NCBI GenBank assembly: GCA_964388595.1
Contig: CAYMAX010000009.1
Span: forward strand, 1-36,873
From: CAYMAX01 sp964388595
GTDB lineage: Bacteria; Bacteroidota; Bacteroidia; Bacteroidales; UBA932
Reading direction: 5' to 3'
DNA length: 36,873 nt
The translations under genes were made by a program, and so were the position numbers. The notes beneath the pieces were generated by a model, which searched no databases, was not told the DNA's origin, and saw nothing but the letters and a program-made list of their open reading frames with translations. Shown one piece after another: positions 24,343 through 32,316 of this stretch; the stretch's first letter is position 1, and every line of letters starts with the position of its first letter.

Positions 24343-24663
24343 CTATGCGTTAGCGTTGCCTGAACTGAATCCCATCGGAATGGTCTCTTTGGGGGCATTA
24401 TGAATTACAATCTCGCCGTTCATGTCTTCAAATTTGGAGATATTGTCTTTGAGGGCCATGAACAGTCTTTTGGCGTGTTCTGAAGTCATAATAATACGAC
24501 TGACAACTTCTGCCTTGGGCGTACCAGGAAGCATTCTTGCGAAATCGAGTATAAATTCGCTGGAAGAGTGGGTGATAATGGCAAGATTGGAATAGGTGCC
24601 TTTGGCTATCTCATTGTTCAATTCGATATTGATTTCTTTTGGGGGTTGATTTAGTTGTGACAT
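24343..24663 (-). CDS. DUF3467 family protein
   Basis: A 106-residue acidic, soluble protein matching the widespread DUF3467 family in its core: an N-terminal strand INIELNNEIAKGTYSNLAIITHSSSEFILDF (about 11-41), then PGTPKAEVVSRIIMTSEHAKRLFMALKDNI (about 47-76) and a short C-terminal tail. No function is established for the family. It is first in a four-gene operon with the FucI-like, DUF2520 and kdsC genes (12-base gap to the second gene), and shares a short divergent promoter region with valS. Confidence 0.9.
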   Translation of the reverse strand: MSQLNQPPKEINIELNNEIAKGTYSNLAIITHSSSEFILDFARMLPGTPKAEVVSRIIMTSEHAKRLFMALKDNISKFEDMNGEIVIHNAPKETIPMGFSSGNANA

Positions 24664-24683
24664 ATTTTTAGAATAAAACTTTA

Positions 24684-24691
24684 CAAAGATA
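24684..24691 (-). promoter_or_regulatory. -7 box for the DUF3467 operon
   Basis: The minus strand reads TATCTTTG from 24691 to 24684, an exact TAnnTTTG match, 20 bases before ATG 24663. No clear -33 element was seen. Confidence 0.55.
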
Positions 24692-24701
24692 GCATTTTGT
24701 G

Positions 24702-24734
24702 TAAATTTGCACGTCTTAAAAAATATTAAATTTG
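24702..24734 (+). promoter_or_regulatory. Two -7 boxes upstream of valS
   Basis: TAAATTTG occurs twice, at 24702-24709 and 24727-24734, both exact TAnnTTTG matches. The first would give a leader of about 22 bases before ATG 24739. The second lies so close to the ATG that a transcript from it would be leaderless or start inside the gene; the TTTG of the first box is 17 bases before it and could serve as its -33. Confidence 0.5.
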
Positions 24735-24738
24735 CTGT

Positions 24739-27393
24739 ATGGCACTTTCGGTCAAGTATAACCCTTCAGAAGTTGAAGATAAATGGTACTCGTATTGGTT
24801 GGACAACCATTTCTTTCACTCAGTTCCCGATGAGAGGGAACCCTATACCATAGTGATTCCTCCCCCCAATGTCACAGGTGTTCTCCACATGGGACATATG
24901 CTCAACAATACTATTCAGGATGTACTTGTGCGCAGGGCGCGTATGAATGGCAAAAATGCATGTTGGGTGCCGGGGACTGATCATGCTTCTATTGCTACTG
25001 AAGCCAAAGTGGTGGCTAAGTTGAGTGAAGAAGGGATTAAAAAGAGTGACCTTACCCGTGAGCAATTTATGGAGCACGCGTGGAAATGGAGAGAGAAGCA
25101 TGGTGGTATCATATTGGAGCAATTAAAGAAGCTTGGAGCATCCTGCGATTGGGAGAGAACCAAATTTACTATGGACCCCTCGCTGAGTGAGGCAGTCATT
25201 AATACTTTTGTCTATTTCTACAAGAAAGGACTTATCTATCGTGGTGTCAGAATGGTCAATTGGGACCCCGAATCTCTCACTGCTGTCAGCGATGAAGAGG
25301 TAATTCACAAGGAGACCAGATCCAAACTGTATTATCTGAAATATATGGTCTCGGAAGGGGGAAAGCCATCCAAGACAGATTACATAATCATTGCTACAAC
25401 TCGTCCGGAGACTATAATGGCGGATGCAGCAGTATGTATCAATCCGGACGATAAAAGGTATCATCATCTTAAGGGGAAGAAGATATTCATTCCGCTCATT
25501 AACAAAGAGATACCCATCATTGAAGATTCTTATGTGACTATGGATTTTGGTACCGGCTGCCTGAAAGTAACACCGGCACACGATATCAATGACTATGAAA
25601 TCGGTCTCAGGCACAATCTTCCTGTTCTTGACATTATAGATGAACACGGTCGCCTTAATGCAAATGCGCAAATATTGGTGGGAGAAGATCGTTTTGTGGC
25701 TCGAAAGAAGATTATCAAAATGATTGCAGAGGCAGGGCAGATGGAGAAGGAAGAGGACTATATTTCTCCTGTAGGGCATTCAGAACGGACAAACGCTGTC
25801 ATAGAACCGCGCCTCTCCCTTCAGTGGTTTCTAAGAATGGATGACCTTGCTAAAGTGGCACTCGAGAAAGTGGAGACAGACCAGATAAAGCTTATTCCCG
25901 ATAAATTTAAAAATGTCTATCGTCACTGGATGGAAAGTGCTCACGATTGGTGTATCTCTCGTCAACTATGGTGGGGACAGCAGATTCCCGCTTATTATTT
26001 ACCTGATGGCAGATTTGTGGTAGAAGCTTCTCCCGAGGCTGCACTCCTGGCTGCCCGAAAACTCAATCCCGATATCAAGCCTTCAGACCTTCACAGAGAC
26101 GAGGATGTCCTTGATACATGGTTTTCATCATGGCTTTGGCCCATTTCGGTATTCGATCCATCCAAGCCGGGGTTCCCTGAAAAAGAACCAAATGCCGAGC
26201 TGAAATATTATTATCCTACTAACGATTTAATCACGGCACCTGAAATTATATTTTTCTGGGTGGCAAGGATGGTAATGGCAGGAGATGAATTCTGCGGAGA
26301 GATACCTTTCAGGAATGTCTATTTCACAGGTATTGTCAGAGATAAATTGGGCAGGAAGATGTCCAAATCACTTGGCAATTCTCCCGATCCCATCAAACTG
26401 ATGGAGCAGTATGGAGCAGACGGAGTGCGTTTGGGAATGCTTCTTTGCAGTTCAGCAGGTAATGATATTCTCTTTGATGAATCACAAGTAGAGCAGGGAA
26501 GGAATTTCTGTAATAAAATATGGAATGCATATCGTCTGATAAGCGGTTGGGAGGTAGATTCCGATATAGCTCCTTCTTCTCATTCTCTCCTTGCAGTACG
26601 CTGGTTTGAAAATAAACTATCTCAAACGATAGAGGAGATTGATGATTTATTCTCCAAATTCAGAATCAGCGAAGCATTGATGACCCTCTATAAACTATTT
26701 TGGGATGATTTCTGTGCATGGTATCTTGAGATTATCAAACCTGAATATGGCAAACCCATTGATAAGTCCACTTATCATGATACATTGGTCTTCTTCGACA
26801 AACTGCTGAAGCTCTTACACCCGATAATGCCATTTATCACCGAAGAACTTTGGCAAAGTCTTGCTCCTCGCAGCAAAGGTGACACCATTATGCTCATGCA
26901 GCAACCAAAAGCCGGAAAATACAATGTAGAATTGATCAAATCTTTCGAGCAGGGGATGTCTGCAATCGCTTCGATCCGCAACATCAGGCAATCCAAAAAT
27001 ATCTCTCCTCGTGAATCTCTCCCTCTTGTAGTGAAAGGTGTTTTTCCTGAAGAGATTATCTCAGTAGTCGAAAGGATGGCTAATATCTCTCAAACTTCTT
27101 TTGTTGAGGCTATTGACAACCGTCAGAGCGGAGTTGCTTTTATGGTAGATACAGTTGAGATGTTCGTCCCACTTGTGGGAAAAGTGGATGTAGAGCAGGA
27201 AATTAATAAAATGAAGCTCGAGATAGAACATCTCGAAAAGTTTCTTACAGGAGTCAGGTCCAAACTTTCCAATCCGAAGTTTATGGACCATGCACCCGCC
27301 AATGTGATAGAGATAGAGAAGAAAAAGTTAAATGATGCAACTACCAAATTGGAAAATTTGCGAAAAAGTGTTTTATCTCTTTCAAAAAAATAG
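24739..27393 (+). CDS. valS: Valyl-tRNA synthetase
   Basis: An 884-residue class I aminoacyl-tRNA synthetase that charges tRNA-Val. PPPNVTGVLHMGH carries the HIGH motif (HMGH, about 50-53), the editing domain lies at about 200-400, GRKMSKSLGNSPDP carries KMSKS (about 541-545), then the anticodon-binding domain and a C-terminal coiled-coil arm (about 815-884) typical of ValRS. Length is normal. It is followed by 54 bases before tatA with a new -7 box, so it may be transcribed alone. Confidence 0.98.
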   Translation: MALSVKYNPSEVEDKWYSYWLDNHFFHSVPDEREPYTIVIPPPNVTGVLHMGHMLNNTIQDVLVRRARMNGKNACWVPGTDHASIATEAKVVAKLSEEGIKKSDLTREQFMEHAWKWREKHGGIILEQLKKLGASCDWERTKFTMDPSLSEAVINTFVYFYKKGLIYRGVRMVNWDPESLTAVSDEEVIHKETRSKLYYLKYMVSEGGKPSKTDYIIIATTRPETIMADAAVCINPDDKRYHHLKGKKIFIPLINKEIPIIEDSYVTMDFGTGCLKVTPAHDINDYEIGLRHNLPVLDIIDEHGRLNANAQILVGEDRFVARKKIIKMIAEAGQMEKEEDYISPVGHSERTNAVIEPRLSLQWFLRMDDLAKVALEKVETDQIKLIPDKFKNVYRHWMESAHDWCISRQLWWGQQIPAYYLPDGRFVVEASPEAALLAARKLNPDIKPSDLHRDEDVLDTWFSSWLWPISVFDPSKPGFPEKEPNAELKYYYPTNDLITAPEIIFFWVARMVMAGDEFCGEIPFRNVYFTGIVRDKLGRKMSKSLGNSPDPIKLMEQYGADGVRLGMLLCSSAGNDILFDESQVEQGRNFCNKIWNAYRLISGWEVDSDIAPSSHSLLAVRWFENKLSQTIEEIDDLFSKFRISEALMTLYKLFWDDFCAWYLEIIKPEYGKPIDKSTYHDTLVFFDKLLKLLHPIMPFITEELWQSLAPRSKGDTIMLMQQPKAGKYNVELIKSFEQGMSAIASIRNIRQSKNISPRESLPLVVKGVFPEEIISVVERMANISQTSFVEAIDNRQSGVAFMVDTVEMFVPLVGKVDVEQEINKMKLEIEHLEKFLTGVRSKLSNPKFMDHAPANVIEIEKKKLNDATTKLENLRKSVLSLSKK

Positions 27394-27411
27394 TTACATC
27401 AAATAAATTGC

Positions 27412-27419
27412 TATATTTG
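27412..27419 (+). promoter_or_regulatory. -7 box upstream of tatA
   Basis: TATATTTG at 27412-27419 matches TAnnTTTG exactly and is 28 bases before ATG 27448. No clear -33 element is visible upstream. Confidence 0.5.
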
Positions 27420-27447
27420 GCATACTTGAATATATAAATCAAAATAT

Positions 27448-27690
27448 ATGAATTCTATATTGGTTTTCGGTAATTTCGGTCTCACTGAAATCATCATCAT
27501 CGCTTGTGTCATTCTTTTGTTCTTCGGCGGCAAAAAGATTCCCGAATTGATGAAAGGCATTGGCAAAGGGGTTAAAAGTTTTAAAGAAGGGGTAAAAGGG
27601 GTAGAAGATGATATCAACCTGGACGAAGAGGTGAAAGATATTAATAATTCTCTCAACGACACTACCACCGAGAAAAAGAAGAAGAAATAG
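27448..27690 (+). CDS. tatA: Sec-independent translocase subunit TatA/E
   Basis: An 80-residue protein with the TatA plan: short N-terminus, membrane helix (about 12-27), the FGGKKIPELMKGIGKGVKSFKEG hinge and amphipathic helix, then an acidic segment and a lysine tail (KKKKK). TatA oligomers form the pore that carries folded proteins across the inner membrane. It precedes tatC by three bases. No separate tatB is present, as is common for minimal two-gene Tat systems in which a TatA-type protein does both jobs. Confidence 0.95.
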   Translation: MNSILVFGNFGLTEIIIIACVILLFFGGKKIPELMKGIGKGVKSFKEGVKGVEDDINLDEEVKDINNSLNDTTTEKKKKK

Positions 27691-27693
27691 GAA

Positions 27694-28491
27694 GTGGCCG
27701 CAGAAATGACATTCTGGGAGCATCTTGACGAACTGAGAAAAGTTATCTTCCGTTCGTTGGGTGTGATTATGGTGTTGATGATAGTTATCTTTTTGTTTAA
27801 AGATTTTGTGTTCAACAATATCATTCTTGCTCCCCTGAGCAATGATTTCTTTCTGTTCAGATGGATGAATGCTTTTCTCTCCCTGATAGGGGTAAAAAGA
27901 TTGAGTGATTATTCACTCCAATTGGTCAATATAGACCTTGCGGCGCAATTTTTTACCCACATCAAAATTTCTTTTTATTTGAGTCTCGTCCTTTCGGCTC
28001 CTCTTATTATCTATTTCATTTGGGATTTCGTCCGTCCCGCTCTCTATCCCAAAGAGAAAACAGCCATCAGGTCTGCTTTCGGATTTTCTGCGATTCTTTT
28101 CTATGTAGGTGTGATAGTTGGCTATGCTACAGTTTTCCCGTTGACAGTAAGGTTTTTAGGGACATATCAAGTAAGTGAATTGGTCCCCAACCAGATATCG
28201 CTGCTTTCATATATATCGATGTTCATAAGCCTTATCCTCATTATGGGGATAGTTTTTGAGATGCCTGTATTGGCTGCTATCTTGTCTAAAATAGGTATTA
28301 TCAACAAGCAATTGCTTAAGAAATATCGTAAGCATGCTATAGTTGTACTTCTCATTTTGGCTGCAGCTATCACCCCTTCGGGAGATGCGTTTACACTTCT
28401 GATAGTAGCTTTGCCACTATATCTTCTGTATGAGCTCTCTATTTTGGTATGCAAAAATTCAAAACCTGAAGAGGAGGTAGAAAAAGCATGA
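27694..28491 (+). CDS. tatC: Sec-independent translocase subunit TatC
   Basis: A 265-residue polytopic protein with six membrane helices. The cytoplasmic N-terminus MTFWEHLDELRKVIFRS carries the conserved E-x-L-x-x-H-L-x-E-L-R-type signal-binding region, and FVRPALYPKEK lies after helix 2. It recognises twin-arginine signal peptides. Start is GTG 27694 (MAAEMTFWEHL) or ATG 27706; I cannot decide between them. The stop overlaps the ABC-F start by four bases (ATGA). Confidence 0.95.
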   Translation: MAAEMTFWEHLDELRKVIFRSLGVIMVLMIVIFLFKDFVFNNIILAPLSNDFFLFRWMNAFLSLIGVKRLSDYSLQLVNIDLAAQFFTHIKISFYLSLVLSAPLIIYFIWDFVRPALYPKEKTAIRSAFGFSAILFYVGVIVGYATVFPLTVRFLGTYQVSELVPNQISLLSYISMFISLILIMGIVFEMPVLAAILSKIGIINKQLLKKYRKHAIVVLLILAAAITPSGDAFTLLIVALPLYLLYELSILVCKNSKPEEEVEKA

Positions 28492-30398
28492 TTTCTATCA
28501 ACGATCTTACGATGTCCTTTGGGAGTTTCGACCTGCTGGACCATATCAATTTTCATATCTCAGATGGCGAGCATTTAGCACTGGTAGGTAAGAATGGGGC
28601 GGGAAAATCTACTATTTTGAAACTCATCGTGGGGATAGATAAACCTACATCAGGAACCATTACCAAGCCCAATGATCTATCTATAGGATACCTTCCTCAG
28701 ATAATGGAGTACTCCAAGGACAAGACCGTGATGGAGGAGACTTTGACTGCATTTGATGAGTTGTACAGGCTCAATGCGAGAGTAGATGCCATCAACAAAG
28801 AATTGGTCGAAAGAAAAGATTACGAATCCAATAGCTATAAAAAGCTCATCATTGAGCTCAATGATGCCAATGACCGTCTCATAATAATTGGATCAGAATC
28901 TCCTCATCTTGTGGCTGAAAAGACTCTTTTGGGGCTCGGATTCAAAAGAGAAGAATTCGACCGTCCCCGCAACACTTTCTCACAAGGATGGAATATGAGG
29001 ATAGAACTTGCAAAAGTGCTCCTTCATAATCCACGAGTTCTGCTTTTGGATGAACCCACCAACCATTTGGATATTGAATCTATTCAGTGGCTCGAAGACT
29101 ATTTGCATTCATATTCGGGTTCTTTGCTTATTATCTCTCACGACCGCCGCTTTTTGGACCGCGTCACCACTCGCACAGTAGAGATAGTCTTGGGTAAGAT
29201 ACACGATTACAAAGTGCCTTATTCTCAATATCTTGAATTGCGCAAAGAGAGGATGGAACAGCAGCTTGCCGCCTATCAGAATCAGCAGAGGATGATAGAA
29301 AAAAGCGAAGAGTTTATCGAACGTTTTCGCTACAAGCCGACCAAGTCCAATCAGGTACAGTCTCGTATCAAGCAACTTGACAAGATAGAAAGGATAGAAA
29401 TAGACGAGGAAGATAATTCTTCTCTCAACTTCAGGTTTCCACCTGCACCTCGTGCAGGACTTGTGGTCTTTCAAACGAAAGATATGGAAGCGGGATACAC
29501 CTCTTCCCATGGGGTAAAGATGGTATTTAGTAATGCCAATATCACCGTAGAACGAGGAGAAAAGGTCGCTTTTGTGGGGCGTAACGGGGAAGGAAAAAGT
29601 ACGATGATTAAAATCATCACCGGAGAACTTAAACCGATCTCCGGCAGCGCTACTCTCGGCTATAATGTGGCATTAGGATATTATGCTCAGAATCAGGAAG
29701 ATGTTCTGAAAAAATCAGATACTGTATTTGACACCCTCGATAAAGTGGCAGTGGGAGAGATTCGATTTAAGCTCAGAGACATACTGGGTGCATTTCTTTT
29801 TAAAGGTAATGATATAGACAAGAAGGTCTCTGTTCTTAGCGGAGGGGAGAGGTCTCGTCTGGCAATGGCCAAATTAATCTTACATCCATACAATTTGCTT
29901 GCCCTTGATGAGCCTACCAATCACATGGATATCCGCTCAAAAGATATACTGAAACAGGCTCTCTCCAAATATGATGGCACACTTATAATAGTCTCCCACG
30001 ACAGAGATTTTCTCGATGGTCTTGTTGACAAAGTATATGAATTCAGAGATGGCCGCATCAAAGAACATCTTGGAGGCATTGACGAATTTATACGTAGCCG
30101 TAAGATAGAATCACTCAGAGACCTTGAAAAGGTCACAAATGAGGCTAAAAAGCCTGTCCCTGCCACCATTTCAAAATCATCTTCCTCTTTCCAAGATCAG
30201 AAAGAGGCACGTCGCAAACAGAAACAAATAGAGATTTGTGAGAAAAAGATATCTGTTCTCGAACAGGAGATGAAAAAAATAGAATTGCAACTTTCCACCC
30301 CCGTGGAGGGATACGATATAGATAAACTCACTCGTGATTATTTGGAAATAAAACGTAAATATGACATCCTCATGGATGAATGGATGTCCCTCAATTAA
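28488..30398 (+). CDS. ABC-F family ATPase (translation-associated)
   Basis: A 636-residue soluble protein with two ABC domains and no membrane segment, the ABC-F plan. Walker A: GKNGAGKST (about 34-42) and GRNGEGKST (about 363-371). Walker B: LLLDEPTNHLD (about 184-194) and LALDEPTNHMD (about 471-481). The second signature is LSGGERSR; the first is FSQGWNMR, with Gln where a Gly is normal. The linker between domains (about 235-300) has the charged helices that reach into the ribosomal E/P site in studied members, and residues 550-636 form a coiled coil. It probably acts on stalled ribosomes; ABC-F types Uup, EttA and YdiF cannot be separated here. It overlaps tatC by four bases. Confidence 0.93.
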   Translation: MISINDLTMSFGSFDLLDHINFHISDGEHLALVGKNGAGKSTILKLIVGIDKPTSGTITKPNDLSIGYLPQIMEYSKDKTVMEETLTAFDELYRLNARVDAINKELVERKDYESNSYKKLIIELNDANDRLIIIGSESPHLVAEKTLLGLGFKREEFDRPRNTFSQGWNMRIELAKVLLHNPRVLLLDEPTNHLDIESIQWLEDYLHSYSGSLLIISHDRRFLDRVTTRTVEIVLGKIHDYKVPYSQYLELRKERMEQQLAAYQNQQRMIEKSEEFIERFRYKPTKSNQVQSRIKQLDKIERIEIDEEDNSSLNFRFPPAPRAGLVVFQTKDMEAGYTSSHGVKMVFSNANITVERGEKVAFVGRNGEGKSTMIKIITGELKPISGSATLGYNVALGYYAQNQEDVLKKSDTVFDTLDKVAVGEIRFKLRDILGAFLFKGNDIDKKVSVLSGGERSRLAMAKLILHPYNLLALDEPTNHMDIRSKDILKQALSKYDGTLIIVSHDRDFLDGLVDKVYEFRDGRIKEHLGGIDEFIRSRKIESLRDLEKVTNEAKKPVPATISKSSSSFQDQKEARRKQKQIEICEKKISVLEQEMKKIELQLSTPVEGYDIDKLTRDYLEIKRKYDILMDEWMSLN

Positions 30399-30405
30399 TA
30401 TTATT

Positions 30406-31146
30406 ATGGAAGAACTTCGTCAGAATTACATTTTCGGAATGCATCCTGTCACTGAAGCAGTGCTATCGGGTAAAAAAATAGAAAAAGTATTGTTTAAACA
30501 AGGACTTGAAGGGCCACAATTTCGCGAATTGTTGGTTCTGCTTCAGGAGAAGGGTATAAACATACAGTTTGTTCCAATTCAAAAAATGGATAAACTCTGC
30601 AAGGGACGTCATCAGGGAGTCATAGCGCTCTTCTCAAGCATAGACTTCATCTCATTGGAAGAGATGCTTGAAACTGCGTACAAAAAGACAAAAAATCCAC
30701 TTTTTGTCATGCTTGACGGGGTGAGCGATGTGCGTAATTTCGGTGCCATTGCCCGTACCTGTGAATGTGCAGGGGTCAATGGTATTATCCTTCCTGCCAA
30801 AGGTGGAGCAGCCATCAATGCTGAGGCTATCAAAGCTTCAGCCGGTGCTCTGCTTCGTATCAATGCCTCCAGAGTGCAGAATCTGCGTATGGCAATTTAT
30901 TTTCTAAAGGAACAGGGATTTAAGATAGTCGCTGCTGTAGAAAAGGCAGAGGGATTGATATATGACATCAATTTCAATCTACCTACTGCCGTAGTCATGG
31001 GCTCAGAAGGGAAGGGTGTTTCAGATTCTGTCCTTTCTCTTTGCGATGGTCAGGCACGTATCCCCATGTCTGGTGAGATAGGTTCTCTAAATGTCTCCAT
31101 CGCCTCTGCCATAATTCTTTTTGAAGCTGTGCGCCAAAGAAAATAG
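30406..31146 (+). CDS. rlmB: 23S rRNA (guanosine-2'-O)-methyltransferase RlmB (SPOUT/TrmH family)
   Basis: 246 residues from ATG 30406, which gives MEELRQNYIFGMHPVTEAV; the open frame further upstream lies inside the ABC-F gene. N-terminal substrate-binding domain (about 5-80), then the SPOUT domain with motif 1 LDGVSDVRNFGAIARTCE, motif 2 MGSEGKGVS and motif 3 IPMSGEIGSLNVSIASAI, the knotted SAM-binding site. It methylates G2251 of 23S rRNA in E. coli; mitochondrial and tRNA relatives exist. It starts seven bases after the ABC-F stop, so both ribosome-related genes are probably co-expressed. Confidence 0.93.
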   Translation: MEELRQNYIFGMHPVTEAVLSGKKIEKVLFKQGLEGPQFRELLVLLQEKGINIQFVPIQKMDKLCKGRHQGVIALFSSIDFISLEEMLETAYKKTKNPLFVMLDGVSDVRNFGAIARTCECAGVNGIILPAKGGAAINAEAIKASAGALLRINASRVQNLRMAIYFLKEQGFKIVAAVEKAEGLIYDINFNLPTAVVMGSEGKGVSDSVLSLCDGQARIPMSGEIGSLNVSIASAIILFEAVRQRK

Positions 31147-31169
31147 TACCTCAAAAGGTATTTTTATTT
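31147..31169 (+). terminator. Intrinsic terminator after rlmB
   Basis: TACCT at 31147-31151 pairs with AGGTA at 31156-31160 around a 4-base loop (CAAA), followed by TTTTTATTT. The stem is short, so termination may be partial. Confidence 0.6.
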
Positions 31170-31226
31170 CTCTCGATGCAACAAATCGATAGTGCGATAC
31201 GTTATTAATTCGAAAACAAAATTAAA

Positions 31227-31751
31227 GTGACACGTACCGAGATATCCAATTTTTATAACAAGTACAAGGCCCACCTCTTCAATGCCTCTGTAAGGATAGT
31301 GGATGACAGGATGGATGCTGAGGAAATAATGCAAGATACCATTATCAAATTTCTTGCATTCGATGAGGGTGATTCCATGACACCTCAGCAAGTGGAAGCG
31401 TGGCTTGTAAAGACCTGTATCAGAGCTTCTATAGACCTTTTGAGAAAGAAAAAATCCACGGAAGCATTTCTCGAAGAGTACCAGGAAGATATGATATCTG
31501 AAGAGAAGAATAATGATATGTGGACCTCAATGATAGCCTCTTCTCATCGCAATGAACTTATTAAAAAGATTCAAATGGGCATTTCCCAACTTCCGGACGG
31601 ATATCGTACTATCATCTCACTGATTCTTTTCGAGGGATATGACTACGAGGAAGTATCCCAAATAATGAATATCAAAGAGGTGACTGTAAGGTCTCAATAC
31701 CTCAGAGCCAAGAATAAATTGGCATTAATGATTAATGAAAACAGTAAATAA
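31227..31751 (+). CDS. ECF-type RNA polymerase sigma factor
   Basis: A 174-residue sigma-70 family protein with region 2 at about 5-75 (FYNKYKAHLFN...DAEEIMQDTIIKFL) and region 4 at about 115-170, ending in a helix-turn-helix (YDYEEVSQIMNIKEVTVRSQYLRAKNKL). The start appears to be GTG 31227: an in-frame TAA at 31206-31208 blocks extension and the next ATG would cut into region 2. It is followed by a probable anti-sigma gene one base later and by a head-GIN envelope protein, a frequent Bacteroidota arrangement. No strong TAnnTTTG box precedes it; a small inverted repeat (TCGAT and ATCGA) lies at 31173-31189. Confidence 0.93.
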   Translation: MTRTEISNFYNKYKAHLFNASVRIVDDRMDAEEIMQDTIIKFLAFDEGDSMTPQQVEAWLVKTCIRASIDLLRKKKSTEAFLEEYQEDMISEEKNNDMWTSMIASSHRNELIKKIQMGISQLPDGYRTIISLILFEGYDYEEVSQIMNIKEVTVRSQYLRAKNKLALMINENSK

Positions 31752-31752
31752 T

Positions 31753-32292
31753 ATGGATGAATTAAAAAACTTTGTTCAGAGCAATCTTCAAAGGGTAGAG
31801 AACGCCAAACCGATGGTGGGGGATGAGGAGCGTTTCATGACTCGATTGGCTCAGGAAAACACCAATAGAAGAATTCATTTCAAAAGGAGTATTCAGCATA
31901 GGCGAGTTCCTTTTTATCGTATCATAGCACTTCCAGTCGCAGCCTGTATCATTGCATTGCTCGGTTATGGACTTTTTTACAAACTGACGGTATTGAATCA
32001 ACGCAATGAATTAACAAAGGTCATTACAGATTTCTATACCGAAGTCACTACACTTTCTGGTGAGATTCGCGCTATCTCCTTGGCCGCCGGTGATGCAGAA
32101 GCAGCGATGAACGATGCTGTAATCGAAAATATCACATATGAGTCAGTTCCTCTTTATAATCAGCTTCCTGAAGAGATGAGCGAAAAGAAAAAGATAGCCA
32201 TTATGAAGGAGTACTACTCACAAAAACTCGAAGGGATAAGGCGATTCAAGGTTCTTATTTCTGAATCTCTTTCGACTGAACCAATAGAATAG
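31753..32292 (+). CDS. Probable membrane anti-sigma factor
   Basis: A 179-residue single-pass membrane protein. The cytoplasmic part (1-55) is charged and helical, residues 57-76 form the membrane helix (IIALPVAACIIALLGYGLFY), and the C-terminal 100 residues are outside, helical and acidic. The arrangement directly behind an ECF sigma gene with one base between, plus topology, suggests it holds the sigma factor at the membrane until a signal arrives. There is no recognisable zinc anti-sigma HxxxCxxC motif, so the mode of binding is not obvious. An alternative in-frame ATG at 31735 overlaps the sigma gene. Confidence 0.78.
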   Translation: MDELKNFVQSNLQRVENAKPMVGDEERFMTRLAQENTNRRIHFKRSIQHRRVPFYRIIALPVAACIIALLGYGLFYKLTVLNQRNELTKVITDFYTEVTTLSGEIRAISLAAGDAEAAMNDAVIENITYESVPLYNQLPEEMSEKKKIAIMKEYYSQKLEGIRRFKVLISESLSTEPIE

Positions 32293-32316
32293 ATTAACAA
32301 CCAATAAATTACGAAA

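Noticed and set aside
25123..25779. 218-codon antisense frame over valS
   Set aside because: Shadow of the ValRS editing domain; no family motif or promoter.
27411..27842. Antisense frames over tatA and the start of tatC
   Set aside because: Low-complexity Phe/Ser translation produced by the lysine-rich tatA tail; the Tat genes are certain.
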